Positions 8,623 through 17,956 of a stretch of 64,000 bases of DNA are shown in pieces (position 1 is the first letter of the stretch; each line of letters opens with the position of its first letter). Location: assembly GCF_014652795.1 (NCBI RefSeq), contig NZ_BMZM01000005.1, forward strand, positions 1-64,000, written 5' to 3'. Under the pieces are notes generated by a model, which saw nothing but the letters and a program-made list of their open reading frames with translations, made no database searches and was not told where the DNA came from. The translations under genes and the position numbers were made by a program. This DNA is from Kushneria pakistanensis. GTDB taxonomy: Bacteria > Pseudomonadota > Gammaproteobacteria > Pseudomonadales > Halomonadaceae.

Positions 8623-9318
8623 CTAATACAGGCGGCGATAGCGACAGGCCGTGATATGTTCTGGCGTGATATCGCAGCCCAGCATCATGACTTCCACGCC
8701 AGCCTCGCATGCCGCATGAAAGGTGCGGGCATAGGCGGGATCCAGGTACGCAGCCGGTTGAACACGGTCAATACCAGTGTGGGCGACCAGAAAGATCAGG
8801 ACAGCTCGATCGCCTCTTGAGCGCAGTGCCATCAGTGTTTCCAGGTGTCGTCGTCCACGCGTGCTGACCGAGTCGGGGAAATAACCACTGCCATCATCTT
8901 CCTTGAGCGTCACCTGCTTTACTTCCAGCCAGGCAGGTGGCTGCCCCTCTCTGATCAGACGAAAATCCAGCCGCGACTCCCCGACCCGAACTTCACGTTG
9001 CAGGCTCCATGCCGTGTCAAAGGGCAGAATACTGCCGCTTTCAATGGACTCCTGCACCAGCGCATTGGCACGCCCGGTATGAATGGAAGCCAGCGCCCCA
9101 TCCGGCAATTCAATAAGCTCCCAGGTCCATGCCAGACGCCGTTTCGGGTTGTCATGCCAGGATACCCAGACCCGGCAACCAGGCACATTGACGGCGCGCA
9201 TTGAGCCGGTATTGGGACAATGCGCCGTAATGATACGGCCATCATCGAGTCGAATATCGGCCAGAAAACGCTTGTAGCGTGCGAGAAGCACACCGCTCCA
9301 TAATGGCGGCAGCTTCAT
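8623..9318 (-). CDS. sfsA: SfsA family protein
   Basis: SfsA family, originally linked to maltose metabolism and carrying a nuclease-like fold with a DNA-binding OB-like N-terminus; the biochemical role is unsettled. The 231 residues start MKLPPLWSGVLLARYKRFLA, and AGGA 5 nt upstream supports the start at 9318 over the 39-codon longer frame from 9435. The family motifs HCPNTGSM, DFRL, WLEVKQVTL and FPDSVSTRGRRHL are present. It is divergent from dksA, as in E. coli and Pseudomonas. Confidence 0.92.
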   Translation of the reverse strand: MKLPPLWSGVLLARYKRFLADIRLDDGRIITAHCPNTGSMRAVNVPGCRVWVSWHDNPKRRLAWTWELIELPDGALASIHTGRANALVQESIESGSILPFDTAWSLQREVRVGESRLDFRLIREGQPPAWLEVKQVTLKEDDGSGYFPDSVSTRGRRHLETLMALRSRGDRAVLIFLVAHTGIDRVQPAAYLDPAYARTFHAACEAGVEVMMLGCDITPEHITACRYRRLY

Positions 9319-9518
9319 GACGTCCTGCCTGATGTCGATAGCGTGCTTTTCGATACAATCATGAAGCCTTCTCCGGGCCTGCTGACTTTCGTGGTAACCG
9401 GGTTGCAATCGGCATGAAATTCCTATAAACAGCACTACCCTGGATCATGCGATGCGGTACTCAGGAGCCGTCTTGCGGGCTTACGGCATCGCTATTACCT
9501 GCAGTGAGGCAATCTCCC

Positions 9519-9950
9519 ATGGCAGTAGCCGAGACGCAGTCGCCCGACACCTTTACCCCCTATGAGCCGGCGCCGGGCGAAGAGTACATGAACGAGCACC
9601 AGCTGGCACATTTTCGCCAGATCCTGCTCAACTGGAAAAATGACCTGATGGCCGAGGTTGATCGCACCGTTCGCCACCTTCAGGAAGACGCCAACAATTA
9701 CGCCGACCCCGCTGACCGCGCCACACAGGAAGAAGGCTTCAATCTTGAGCTTCGTACCCGTGATCGCGAACGAAAGCTGCTCAAGAAAATCAACGAGACC
9801 ATCGAAAAGATCGATGATGACGACTATGGCTTTTGTGAGGCCTGTGGCATCGAGATCGGCATTCGTCGTCTGGAGGCCCGGCCCACAGCCACGCTTTGCG
9901 TTGACTGCAAGACGCTGTCGGAGTTAAAGGAAAAGCAGCTCGGAGGCTGA
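9519..9950 (+). CDS. dksA: RNA polymerase-binding transcription factor DksA
   Basis: Binds the RNA polymerase secondary channel and, with ppGpp, represses rRNA and activates amino acid promoters. The 143-residue protein has the coiled-coil tip DPADRATQEE with the essential Asp pair, and the C4 zinc finger CEACG…CVDC. The start at 9519 is preferred (GAGG upstream; product begins MAVAETQ); an in-frame ATG at 9447 would add 24 atypical residues. It directly abuts gluQ (stop 9950, next ATG 9951), a conserved dksA–gluQ operon. Confidence 0.95.
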   Translation: MAVAETQSPDTFTPYEPAPGEEYMNEHQLAHFRQILLNWKNDLMAEVDRTVRHLQEDANNYADPADRATQEEGFNLELRTRDRERKLLKKINETIEKIDDDDYGFCEACGIEIGIRRLEARPTATLCVDCKTLSELKEKQLGG

Positions 9951-10865
9951 ATGCCGGGCAGCAAGCATATTGAAAACGGCCCTGCGGTCGTTGGTCGCTT
10001 TGCGCCAACGCCCTCGGGGCCGTTGCATTTCGGTTCGCTGCTGGCCGCTTTGGCCAGCTGGCTGGACGCGCGTGCACGAAGTGGCCGCTGGCTGCTGCGC
10101 ATGGAGGACATTGACCCGCCTCGCTGCCCACCCGGTGCCAGCGATATCATCATCAGGCAGCTCGATGCCTTTGGGCTCTATCACGATGGTGTTGTCGATT
10201 ACCAACATGATCATGACAGCGACTATCAGCAGGCGCTGGACACCCTGGTAGAACGCGGTATGGCCTACCCCTGCAGCTGCTCGCGAAAGGAGTGGCAACA
10301 TCTTGGCGTCTATCCGGGATGGTGTCGCCAGGGGCCCCTGCACCCCGAACGCAATTATGCCTGGCGTCTGCGTACCGATGTCGGTGAGTCGGATATTTGC
10401 TGGCAGGATCGACGGCTGGGCCATCAGCACTGGTCACTGCCCCAACTCGGCGATGTCGTGCTCAAGCGACGCGATGGTCTCTGGGCCTATCAGCTGGCTG
10501 TCGTGGTCGACGATGCCCGTCAGGGAGTAACCGATATCGTGCGTGGCGCCGATCTTCTCGACAATACACCCTGGCAGATCCGGCTGCAGCAGGCATTGGG
10601 ATATGCCACGCCCGAGTATCTGCATCTTCCGCTGGTCATTGGGGATAATGGCCAGAAACTCTCGAAGCAGAACCTTGCGCCGGCCCTCCCTCTGCAGGAC
10701 AGCGCTGTGCGTCCATTATTACACGAAGCACTAACCCTTCTAGGCCAATCTCCTGCCCCCATGCTGCGCCATGCGCCTATCAGCGAACAGCTCAACGCTG
10801 CTACCAAAGACTGGCAACCGCACTTTTTGTGTCCTCATGATGTTCAGCAAACGACGTCAAGTTGA
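9951..10865 (+). CDS. gluQ: Glutamyl-Q tRNA(Asp) synthetase
   Basis: GluRS paralogue without an anticodon-binding domain that glutamylates the queuosine of tRNA-Asp. The 304 residues show GRFAPTPSGPLHFGSLLAA (class I HIGH-like region, residues 16-34), a zinc site from CSCS and a later cysteine in YPGWC, and a KLSKQN version of KMSKS near residue 237. GGAGG lies inside the dksA 3' end 7 nt before the ATG. In Pseudomonas cbrA and cbrB follow this gene; here the next element is a noncoding RNA. Confidence 0.94.
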   Translation: MPGSKHIENGPAVVGRFAPTPSGPLHFGSLLAALASWLDARARSGRWLLRMEDIDPPRCPPGASDIIIRQLDAFGLYHDGVVDYQHDHDSDYQQALDTLVERGMAYPCSCSRKEWQHLGVYPGWCRQGPLHPERNYAWRLRTDVGESDICWQDRRLGHQHWSLPQLGDVVLKRRDGLWAYQLAVVVDDARQGVTDIVRGADLLDNTPWQIRLQQALGYATPEYLHLPLVIGDNGQKLSKQNLAPALPLQDSAVRPLLHEALTLLGQSPAPMLRHAPISEQLNAATKDWQPHFLCPHDVQQTTSS

Positions 10866-11080
10866 CCACTATCGACCATCGTCGTCTTTTTTTACGTCAT
10901 GTTGCGCGTATGCTGGCTTTAGCCATCCGAAGCGATGCACCAATAAAAAGCATACACGTCATATTTTTGCACCATTTTGACGCAGCAAAGGATCTTAAAG
11001 CATTTCTGCGCGACAAAAATGGTGATGTCATATCAAAGAAAAACCCATAAGCCATTGATACAAGAAGCATAAATTTTATG
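10866..11080. other. Gene-free interval upstream of the CrcZ-like RNA, with a direct repeat
   Basis: No credible gene is present. A 62-codon frame from a TTG at 10862 has no ribosome binding site of its own and no recognised family. TGCACCA occurs twice in direct orientation (10936-10942 and 10968-10974), 32 bp apart, about 140-170 bp before the predicted RNA start, where an enhancer-binding activator of sigma-54 could sit. I did not find a clear TGTTAC…GTAACA CbrB site. Confidence 0.4.
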
Positions 11081-11096
11081 TGGCACGTGTTCTGCT
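11081..11096 (+). promoter_or_regulatory. Sigma-54 promoter of the CrcZ-like RNA
   Basis: TGGCACGTGTTCTGCT carries the invariant GG (11082-11083) and GC (11094-11095) with exactly 10 bp between them, and differs from the TGGCACG-N4-TTGCW consensus at one position. Transcription would start near 11107, just before the first AAnAAnAA motif. In Pseudomonas crcZ is transcribed from a sigma-54 promoter activated by CbrB. Confidence 0.8.
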
Positions 11097-11106
11097 CTAT
11101 AAAGCG

Positions 11107-11568
11107 CGACTGAAGAAGAACAACAGCGATCGCTTGAACCGGCTTCCAACAATAACAATGACCGTGTCTCGATCAGGCAGCCCTGGACAACAACAAGACT
11201 AAAGGGTCTGCCATCAACGTGTTCATGAGCCGATAACAACAACAATGCTCGAACCACATGAGACGTTAATAAAAACAATAACAGCCTCTCGCTATCAGAA
11301 TGCGATGTCACGGCAGCGCTGCCCAACAAGAACAACACAGCCCTGCGACACTCCAGAACAACAACAAGACCGCTGGAGCAGCCTTATGGCTGTCGTCATG
11401 GAAGATTGTTTTGAATACGAGATGTTCGCAGCCGTCGAAACACAACAACAAGACGTCACGGCATATCGCGTTTGGTGAACATGGTACGTATTCAGGGCGA
11501 TGCGCCATCACGAAGAAAAATCACGATGCAATAGAATTGGCGGGGAGGCGATATGTCTCCCCGTTTTC
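11107..11568 (+). ncRNA. crcZ: CrcZ-like regulatory RNA with eight Hfq/Crc-type CA motifs
   Basis: About 460 nt between a sigma-54 promoter and an intrinsic terminator, directly upstream of pcnB, the location of crcZ in Pseudomonas (about 400 nt there). It has eight AAnAAnAA motifs: 11113-11123, 11148-11158, 11189-11196, 11235-11245, 11268-11281, 11325-11335, 11357-11367, 11444-11451; a weaker one lies at 11513-11520. Five sit in loops closed by clear stems, e.g. 11351-11356/11372-11377 and 11176-11184/11203-11212. CrcZ titrates Hfq and Crc from target mRNAs to relieve carbon catabolite repression. Homology is inferred from position, promoter and motif design, not from sequence alignment. Confidence 0.8.
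11541..11568 (+). terminator. Rho-independent terminator of the CrcZ-like RNA
   Basis: Seven-bp stem CGGGGAG (11541-11547) and CTCCCCG (11557-11563) with a 9-nt loop, followed by TTTTC. It separates the RNA from pcnB, which starts 85 bp later. Confidence 0.85.
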
Positions 11569-11652
11569 ATTGCTGGCGGCGGCCTTGTACAACGGTCTGC
11601 TTTGCAAGCTTTTGCTGCTCGGCTACACTGAGCATCTGATCAGCGCCGCGAT

Positions 11653-13080
11653 ATGTCAGGGCGCGGACAGATCGGGACATCATGGCCGGTATGTCATCGG
11701 CCCCCGGAATTTTCATCAGGTCAACATGGCTTCACCTTGACGCCCACCATTCTTCCCCGCGATCAACATCCCATTTCCCGCCGAATGCTCAGCGAAAATG
11801 CGCTGAAAGTACTTTATCGGCTCAACCAGGCAGGATTTGAAGCCTATCTGGTAGGTGGATGTGTCAGAGATTCCCTGCTTGGGCAAGTTCCCAAGGATTT
11901 CGATGTAGCCACCAGTGCTACACCGGAACAGGTTCGCAGCGTCTTTCGCAATGCGCGCATGATCGGTCGACGCTTTCGTATCGTTCATGTCCGTTTCGGT
12001 CGTGAAATCATCGAGGTCACCACTTTCCGTGGCGGTCATGACACCGACCTGACCGAACGACATTCACACCAGTCCGAGGAAGGGCTGCTGCTGCGAGACA
12101 ACGTCTGGGGCAGAATCGACGAAGATGCCCTGCGCCGTGACTTTACCGTCAATGCGCTTTATTACAGCGTGCGCGATTTTGCCATTCACGACTGGACCGG
12201 TGGTCTGGAAGATCTGGAACATCGTGTGCTGCGCCTGATCGGCGATCCGGACCTGCGTTACCGTGAAGATCCGGTGCGTATGCTGCGCGCCGTGCGTTTC
12301 GCCAGCAAGCTGGACTTTACCCTGGCACCCGAAACGCAGGCCCCTCTGGCAGAGTGCGCGCCCCTGCTGCTTCAGATACCGTCTGCACGGCTTTTTGAAG
12401 AAGTCCTCAAGCTCTTTCTCTCCGGTCACGCCCTGAGCACCTTTCATGGGCTTCGTCGCCATGGCCTTTTCGCCATGCTGTTTCCGGGCACCGAAGAGTC
12501 GTTCAGCCAGCTGAGCTGGGCACAAAAGATGGTCGAGCAGGCGCTGATCAATACCGATGAGCGTATTCGTGCCGACAAGCCCGTCACTCCTGCCTTTTTA
12601 TACGCTGCCCTGCTCTGGCCGGCGACGGTTGCCCAGACGGCGCAGCTGATCGATGACGGCATTCCGCCGGTGCCTGCAGCGCAGCAGGCCTCCCAGCAGG
12701 TGCTGAACCGTCAGCTGCAGCATACGTCCATTCCAAAGCGTTTCAGCCTGCCCATGCGTGAAATCTGGGACATGCAGCTGATGCTGTCGCGTCGTCGGGG
12801 CAAGCGACCCTTCCAGACGCTGGCGCATCAACGCTTTCGCGCGGCCTATGACTTTTTGCTGCTCCGTGAAACGGCCGGTGAAATTGCGTCGGGCCTGGGG
12901 CTCTGGTGGACACGCTTTCAGGAAGTCAGCGAAACCCAGCAGCGTGAAATGGTGCAGAAGGTAGAACAGGGCCATGACGACACCGCCGTCGAGGATGACG
13001 CGCCTGAGAGCATGCCCATGCCTTCCCGCAAGCCCAGACGCCGCCGACGCCGCCGTGCGCCCAGGGACGATCAGGAGTGA
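11653..13080 (+). CDS. pcnB: Poly(A) polymerase I
   Basis: Adds 3' poly(A) tails that promote RNA decay. The nucleotidyltransferase core has LVGGCVRDSLLG and DFDVATSATPEQV, then the RRFRIVHVRF and RRDFTVNALYY motifs and an RNA-binding C-terminus ending in an Arg-rich tail (RRRRRRAP). The length from 11653 is 475 residues. The start is uncertain: the ATG at 11653 lacks a good ribosome binding site, and a TTG at about 11737, just before the conserved ILPRDQHPISRR segment, is an alternative; E. coli pcnB also uses a non-ATG start. It overlaps folK by 4 nt. Confidence 0.92.
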   Translation: MSGRGQIGTSWPVCHRPPEFSSGQHGFTLTPTILPRDQHPISRRMLSENALKVLYRLNQAGFEAYLVGGCVRDSLLGQVPKDFDVATSATPEQVRSVFRNARMIGRRFRIVHVRFGREIIEVTTFRGGHDTDLTERHSHQSEEGLLLRDNVWGRIDEDALRRDFTVNALYYSVRDFAIHDWTGGLEDLEHRVLRLIGDPDLRYREDPVRMLRAVRFASKLDFTLAPETQAPLAECAPLLLQIPSARLFEEVLKLFLSGHALSTFHGLRRHGLFAMLFPGTEESFSQLSWAQKMVEQALINTDERIRADKPVTPAFLYAALLWPATVAQTAQLIDDGIPPVPAAQQASQQVLNRQLQHTSIPKRFSLPMREIWDMQLMLSRRRGKRPFQTLAHQRFRAAYDFLLLRETAGEIASGLGLWWTRFQEVSETQQREMVQKVEQGHDDTAVEDDAPESMPMPSRKPRRRRRRRAPRDDQE

Positions 13081-13568
13081 GCCATACGGCATGGATCGGG
13101 CTCGGCAGCAACCTGGACCAGCCACGTCAGCAGGTATTGACGGCACTGGAGGATCTGGCGGGCCTGCCCCTGACCATGCTCAGCGCCCGCTCTTCGCTTT
13201 ACGGCAGTCGCCCGGTCGGCCCGCAGGACCAGCCTGATTTCGTTAACGCCGTGGCGGTACTCGAGACGCTTTTGTCCCCGCTTGCACTGCTTGATCAACT
13301 TCAGGCCCTGGAGCAGCGCCATCGACGCGTACGAAAGCGTCACTGGGGACCGCGTACGCTGGATCTGGATCTTTTGCTTTACGATGATCAAGAGCTGAAC
13401 CTTGCTCGCCTTGTCGTGCCACACCCCTGGCTTGCCAGCCGCGCCTTCGTTGTACAGCCCATGCTGGAAATCGCGCCCGAGCTTTCCCTGCCGGATGGTC
13501 AGCGTTTAAGCCAACTGTCAGCTGCACAACCATCGAATGACTTGAAGCGCCTCTCTCACTGCCTCTAG
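13077..13568 (+). CDS. folK: 2-amino-4-hydroxy-6-hydroxymethyldihydropteridine pyrophosphokinase
   Basis: HPPK, folate pathway: transfers pyrophosphate from ATP to 6-hydroxymethyl-dihydropterin. The 163-residue protein has GLGSNLDQP at the N-terminus, [20 protein letters not shown] and the signature [17 protein letters not shown]. The start is GTG at 13077 within the pcnB stop (GTGA overlap), so the genes are translationally coupled; AGGAG lies in the last pcnB codons. Its pathway partner folP is 14 kb away in this window. Confidence 0.93.
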   Translation: MSHTAWIGLGSNLDQPRQQVLTALEDLAGLPLTMLSARSSLYGSRPVGPQDQPDFVNAVAVLETLLSPLALLDQLQALEQRHRRVRKRHWGPRTLDLDLLLYDDQELNLARLVVPHPWLASRAFVVQPMLEIAPELSLPDGQRLSQLSAAQPSNDLKRLSHCL

Positions 13569-13608
13569 ACTCGCTCGACCATATTGGTTGCCGACTCTCG
13601 AGGGATGC

Positions 13609-14403
13609 ATGACCCGCCCCATCACCATCCAAACACTGAACGAGCACCGTGTTGCAGGGCGTGCGTTCAGCTGTCTTACTGCCTATGACGCGACCATGGC
13701 CACGCTGGCAAGTGATGCCGGTATTGAAGTCCTGTTGATCGGGGACTCGCTGGGCATGGTGCTGCAGGGGCATGGCTCTACCCTGCCTGTCACAATGGAC
13801 GACATGATCTATCACACCCGATGTGTCGCGCGGGCGGCGACTTCCAGCCTGATCATGGCGGATCTTCCCTTCATGACCAACACCACAATCACCCAGACCC
13901 TGCAGGCAGCCGGACAACTGATGCAGGCGGGTGCTCATATGGTCAAGCTCGAAGGGGAGGCATGGCTGGCCGAGACCGTCACGGCACTGGCGCGTCGTGG
14001 CGTACCGGTGTGCGTGCATATGGGGCTTACCCCGCAAAGCGTTAATGCACTGGGCGGCTATCGCGTTCAGGGGCGCGACTCTCAGCAGGCCGACGCCATG
14101 CTCAGTGCAGCCACAGCACTGGAACAGGCCGGCGCCTGTGCCATTTTGCTGGAGTGCGTGCCCGGTGAACTGGCGGGACGCATTCGTGACCTTCTCAATG
14201 TCCCGGTCATCGGCATCGGGGCTGGACCTGACGTCGACGGACAGATTCTGGTCATGCACGACATGCTGGGCGCAACGACGGGCCGACCACCGAGGTTCGT
14301 CAAGGATTTCATGGCAGAAGCCGGCAGTATCAGCGGCGCCTTCCGGGCCTATCATGAAGCGGTCACGACCCGCAGCTTTCCCGCGCCCGAACACTGCTTT
14401 TGA
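13609..14403 (+). CDS. panB: 3-methyl-2-oxobutanoate hydroxymethyltransferase
   Basis: First step of pantothenate synthesis, using 5,10-methylene-THF to make ketopantoate. The 264-residue TIM barrel has the [13 protein letters not shown] segment, [23 protein letters not shown] and [14 protein letters not shown]. The start at 13609 (GAGGG upstream) is preferred over an ATG seven codons earlier. It is followed by panC after 18 bp, and the panBC pair follows folK, which fits shared folate chemistry. Confidence 0.95.
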   Translation: MTRPITIQTLNEHRVAGRAFSCLTAYDATMATLASDAGIEVLLIGDSLGMVLQGHGSTLPVTMDDMIYHTRCVARAATSSLIMADLPFMTNTTITQTLQAAGQLMQAGAHMVKLEGEAWLAETVTALARRGVPVCVHMGLTPQSVNALGGYRVQGRDSQQADAMLSAATALEQAGACAILLECVPGELAGRIRDLLNVPVIGIGAGPDVDGQILVMHDMLGATTGRPPRFVKDFMAEAGSISGAFRAYHEAVTTRSFPAPEHCF

Positions 14404-14421
14404 ACATGGATACAACACGGC

Positions 14422-15273
14422 ATGCACACGCTTGACAGTATTACCGTCCTTCAACAGACCCTGGCCGCCTGGCGACGCGAAGGCCACCGAATCGCGCTGG
14501 TACCCACCATGGGCAATCTTCATGAAGGTCACCTGAGACTGATAGATGCGGCGCGGCAGCACGCCGATCGCGTCGTGGCCACCATCTTTGTCAATCCGCT
14601 CCAGTTTGGCCCTGACGAGGACCTTGACCGATATCCACGTACGCTTGCCGAGGATCAGCGCCTGCTGATTGAGCGTGGCTGCGATCTGCTGTTTGCGCCG
14701 AGCGTCGAGACGCTCTATCCGGAAGGGCAGGCTACCCTGACCCGGATCAGCGTACCGCAGGTATCAGAAGGACTGTGCGGTGCCCATCGCCCCGGCCACT
14801 TTGAGGGTGTGGCGACCGTCGTCAGCCTTCTCTTCAACCTGACCCGCCCGGATGTCGCCTGCTTTGGCGAGAAGGACTTTCAGCAGCTGACTGTTATCCG
14901 CAAGCTGGTACGCGATCAGCACATGCCCATCGACATCATTGGTGTCCCTATTGCCCGTGACCATGACGGTCTGGCGCTTTCTTCCCGCAATCGCTACCTC
15001 GATAGCGAGGCCCGGACACAGGCAAGCCGGCTCCATCAATGTCTTGTTGATAGCGCCCGACAATTTGAACAGGGGGAGGCCAGCGAGCAGGTGTTGGCAC
15101 AGGGGTTACAGCAGTTGGAAGAGGCAGGCTTTCGGCCCGAGTATCTGGCGCTTTGTGATGCCACAACGCTGCGTCCGATCACCGCATGGCAACCCGGCTC
15201 GGTATTATTGGTCGCAGCCTGGCTGGGGACTACCCGGCTGATCGATAATTTGTCATACGACAGTGCTTCGTAG
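14422..15273 (+). CDS. panC: Pantothenate synthetase
   Basis: ATP-dependent ligation of pantoate and beta-alanine. The 283-residue class I-like nucleotidyltransferase has [14 protein letters not shown] (HIGH motif), [27 protein letters not shown] and the ALSSRNRYL motif (KMSKS-like). It ends the folK–panB–panC run, before a bidirectional terminator. No panD is in the window. Confidence 0.95.
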   Translation: MHTLDSITVLQQTLAAWRREGHRIALVPTMGNLHEGHLRLIDAARQHADRVVATIFVNPLQFGPDEDLDRYPRTLAEDQRLLIERGCDLLFAPSVETLYPEGQATLTRISVPQVSEGLCGAHRPGHFEGVATVVSLLFNLTRPDVACFGEKDFQQLTVIRKLVRDQHMPIDIIGVPIARDHDGLALSSRNRYLDSEARTQASRLHQCLVDSARQFEQGEASEQVLAQGLQQLEEAGFRPEYLALCDATTLRPITAWQPGSVLLVAAWLGTTRLIDNLSYDSAS

Positions 15274-15287
15274 TGTTGTCCGGCACA

Positions 15288-15315
15288 TAAAAAAACCCCG
15301 CATATGCGGGGTTTT
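15288..15315. terminator. Bidirectional terminator between panC and pnp
   Basis: Stem AACCCCGCA (15294-15302) and TGCGGGGTT (15305-15313), flanked by A-runs on the left and TTTT on the right, so it can stop both convergent transcripts. Confidence 0.9.
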
Positions 15316-15332
15316 CTGAAACTGCAGGAAGA

Positions 15333-17456
15333 TTACTCTTCCAGCGTAGCTTCAAAGGCGGCCTTTTCTTCTTCGCCGACTTCCTTGATGGAAAGCTTGA
15401 CGCGACCACGGTTGTCAATGTCCAGCACCTTGACGGTCACCATCTGCCCTTCGCTGAGGAAATCACGCACATCGTTAACACGCTCGGGGACGATCTGGGA
15501 GATATGTACCAGCCCATCGGTGCCCGGCATGAAGTTGACGAAGGCGCCGAAGTCAGCGATACGCACGACCTTGCCGCGATAAAGCTTGTTGATTTCAGCT
15601 TCGGCAGTAATACCCATGACGGTATCCACGGCCTTTTGTGCACCTGCCTTGGTTTCGGCGTAAATACGCACGCTGCCATCATCGTCGATATCGATGGAAG
15701 CACCGGTATCTTCACAGATCTGGCGGATGGTCGCGCCACCCTTGCCAATCACATCACGAATCTTTTCGGGATCGATCTTGAGACGGGCCATGGTGGGCGC
15801 ATGCTCGGCTACTTCGCCACGGCTCTGCGCGATGACGCGGTTCATTTCTACCAGGATGTGCTGACGTGCATGGAAAGCCTGTTCCAGCGCCTTTTCCATG
15901 ATCTCTTCATTGATCCCTTCGATCTTGATGTCCATCTGCAGCGCTGTAATGCCGTCGACGGAACCCGCTACCTTGAAGTCCATATCGCCGAGGTGATCTT
16001 CATCACCCAGGATATCGGTCAGCACGGCGAAACGATCGTTTTCCTTGACCAGCCCCATGGCAATACCGGCGACCGGTGCCTTCAACGGTACACCTGCGTC
16101 CATCAGTGCCAGGGAAGAACCACAGACAGAGGCCATCGAGCTTGACCCATTGGACTCGGTAATCTCGGAGACCACGCGAATCGAATAGGGGAAATCGTCA
16201 GCAGAAGGCAGCATGGCAGCGACACCACGGCGGGCCAGACGGCCATGACCAATTTCACGACGCTTGGGAGAACCGATGAAGCCGGCCTCGCCCACGCTGT
16301 AGGGCGGGAAGTTGTAGTGCAGCATGAAGCGGTCATGGCGCTCGCCATCAAGGCCTTCTACCAGCTGCGCGTCGCGGGTAGTACCCAGTGTCGTGGTCAC
16401 AATGGCCTGGGTTTCACCACGCGTAAAGATGGCGGAACCATGCGTACGGGGCAATGCACCAACTTCGATATCCAGCGCGCGCACAGTGGCATGATCACGG
16501 CCATCGATACGCGGTTCGCCGTTGAGCACACGCTCACGCACGATGCGCTTTTCGAGTTTGGCAAAACCACCGCTGACGTCTTCGCTGCTGTAAAGCGCTG
16601 CGTCGCCTTCGGACAGCTGTGCCTTCGCCTGCGCCTTGAGTTCGCTCAGACGGTCCTGACGCGCCATCTTGTCGGTAATCCGATAGGCTTCGCCAATGCC
16701 GGCCTCATAGCCGCTGGCCAGCGCATCCTTGAGCGCCGAGTTCTCGGACTGGGGCTGCCAGTCCCACCTGGCCTTGCCACCTTCACTCACGAATTCATTG
16801 ATGGCCTTGATGGCCACCTGCATCTCTTCGTGGGCAAACAAAACGGCGCCGAGCATTTCGTCTTCGGAAAGCTCTTTCGCCTCGGACTCGACCATCAGCA
16901 CGGCCTTTTCGGTACCGGCTACAACCATGTCGAGCTCGGAACCCTGCAGCTCTTCCTGAGTGGGGTTGATGAAATAACCACGCTCATTGGTGAAGGCCAC
17001 GCGCGCAGCGCCGATCGGGCCGGCAAAGGGCACACCGGAAATGGCCAGTGCCGCAGAGGTACCCAGCATGGCCGCGATATCAGGATCCTGATGCCGCTCG
17101 GCCGAGAGTACGGTACAGACGACCTGCACTTCGTTCATGAAGCCCTTGGGGAAAAGCGGACGGATCGGGCGATCAATCAGACGCGAGGTCAGCGTCTCCT
17201 TTTCGCTGGGGCGCCCTTCGCGCTTGAAAAAGCCGCCGGGAATCTTGCCGACCGAATAGGTCTTTTCCTGATAGTGCACGGAAAGGGGGAAGAAATCCTG
17301 ACCGGGTTTGGTGTCCTTTCTGGCCACGACCGTACACAGGACAACCGTGTTGTCCATGGTGACCAGCACGCTGCCGGTGGCCTGACGTGCCAGGCGGCCG
17401 GTTTCCAGCGTGACGCTGTGATTGCCATATTGAAATGTCTTTTTAACCGCGTTCAA
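15333..17456 (-). CDS. pnp: Polynucleotide phosphorylase
   Basis: Phosphorolytic 3'-5' exoribonuclease of the degradosome. The 707-residue protein has two RNase PH domains (catalytic region with [22 protein letters not shown]), a KH domain ([15 protein letters not shown]) and an S1 domain ([15 protein letters not shown]). The start is placed at TTG 17456, with AGGA 7 nt upstream, because this gives the standard N-terminus [11 protein letters not shown]; an in-frame ATG at 17486 would add 10 unusual residues. It lies downstream of rpsO behind a terminator, as in E. coli, where pnp has its own promoter and RNase III autocontrol. Confidence 0.95.
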   Translation of the reverse strand: MNAVKKTFQYGNHSVTLETGRLARQATGSVLVTMDNTVVLCTVVARKDTKPGQDFFPLSVHYQEKTYSVGKIPGGFFKREGRPSEKETLTSRLIDRPIRPLFPKGFMNEVQVVCTVLSAERHQDPDIAAMLGTSAALAISGVPFAGPIGAARVAFTNERGYFINPTQEELQGSELDMVVAGTEKAVLMVESEAKELSEDEMLGAVLFAHEEMQVAIKAINEFVSEGGKARWDWQPQSENSALKDALASGYEAGIGEAYRITDKMARQDRLSELKAQAKAQLSEGDAALYSSEDVSGGFAKLEKRIVRERVLNGEPRIDGRDHATVRALDIEVGALPRTHGSAIFTRGETQAIVTTTLGTTRDAQLVEGLDGERHDRFMLHYNFPPYSVGEAGFIGSPKRREIGHGRLARRGVAAMLPSADDFPYSIRVVSEITESNGSSSMASVCGSSLALMDAGVPLKAPVAGIAMGLVKENDRFAVLTDILGDEDHLGDMDFKVAGSVDGITALQMDIKIEGINEEIMEKALEQAFHARQHILVEMNRVIAQSRGEVAEHAPTMARLKIDPEKIRDVIGKGGATIRQICEDTGASIDIDDDGSVRIYAETKAGAQKAVDTVMGITAEAEINKLYRGKVVRIADFGAFVNFMPGTDGLVHISQIVPERVNDVRDFLSEGQMVTVKVLDIDNRGRVKLSIKEVGEEEKAAFEATLEE

Positions 17457-17549
17457 TGCGCTGTCCTTTTCTCGTAAACCATTCATCTACTTTCGATGTC
17501 ATCTTAAAATCAAACGTTCCAGGTGTCACTCTCACCCGAAAGGCGCAAC

Positions 17550-17584
17550 AAAAAAACAGGCGGCTCCCAAGAGGGAGCCGCCTG
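17550..17584 (-). terminator. Terminator after rpsO
   Basis: Twelve-bp perfect stem (17557-17568 with 17573-17584, loop 17569-17572), with six U residues on the minus strand (17551-17556). It separates rpsO from pnp. Confidence 0.92.
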
Positions 17585-17611
17585 CAGGTTCCTGCCGGAA
17601 AAGCGACGCAA

Positions 17612-17881
17612 TCAGCGACGCAGGCCCAGACGGGAGATGATCTGCTGATAGCGATCAAAATTCTTGCGCTTGAGGTAGTCCAGCAGCTTGCGGCGCTGGT
17701 TAACCATGCGGATCAGGCCACGACGTGAGTGATGGTCCTGCTTGTGATCCTTGAAATGGCTCTGCAGCGTGACGATGTTGTCAGTCAGCAGGGCAATCTG
17801 AACTTCCGGCGAGCCGGTATCGTTCTCACCAGTACCGAATTCCTTGACGAGTTCGGCCTTGCGTTCGGCAGTCAGTGCCAT
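17612..17881 (-). CDS. rpsO: 30S ribosomal protein S15
   Basis: Primary 16S rRNA-binding ribosomal protein, 89 residues. It starts [16 protein letters not shown], with the conserved [33 protein letters not shown] and [17 protein letters not shown] lies 7 nt before the ATG at 17881. It is part of the leftward rimP–nusA–infB–rbfA–truB–rpsO–pnp cluster. Confidence 0.97.
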   Translation of the reverse strand: MALTAERKAELVKEFGTGENDTGSPEVQIALLTDNIVTLQSHFKDHKQDHHSRRGLIRMVNQRRKLLDYLKRKNFDRYQQIISRLGLRR

Positions 17882-17956
17882 GTTACTTCTCCAGTTCAAT
17901 ATGCCTAAGCATTGATGAATGTCGAAGACCACGCATATTTGCAGTCTTCGCGAACA

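Noticed and set aside
10862..11050. 62-codon frame after gluQ, a possible remnant of cbrA or cbrB
   Set aside because: It starts at a TTG inside the gluQ stop, and shows no histidine-kinase, AAA+ or Fis-type HTH motif.
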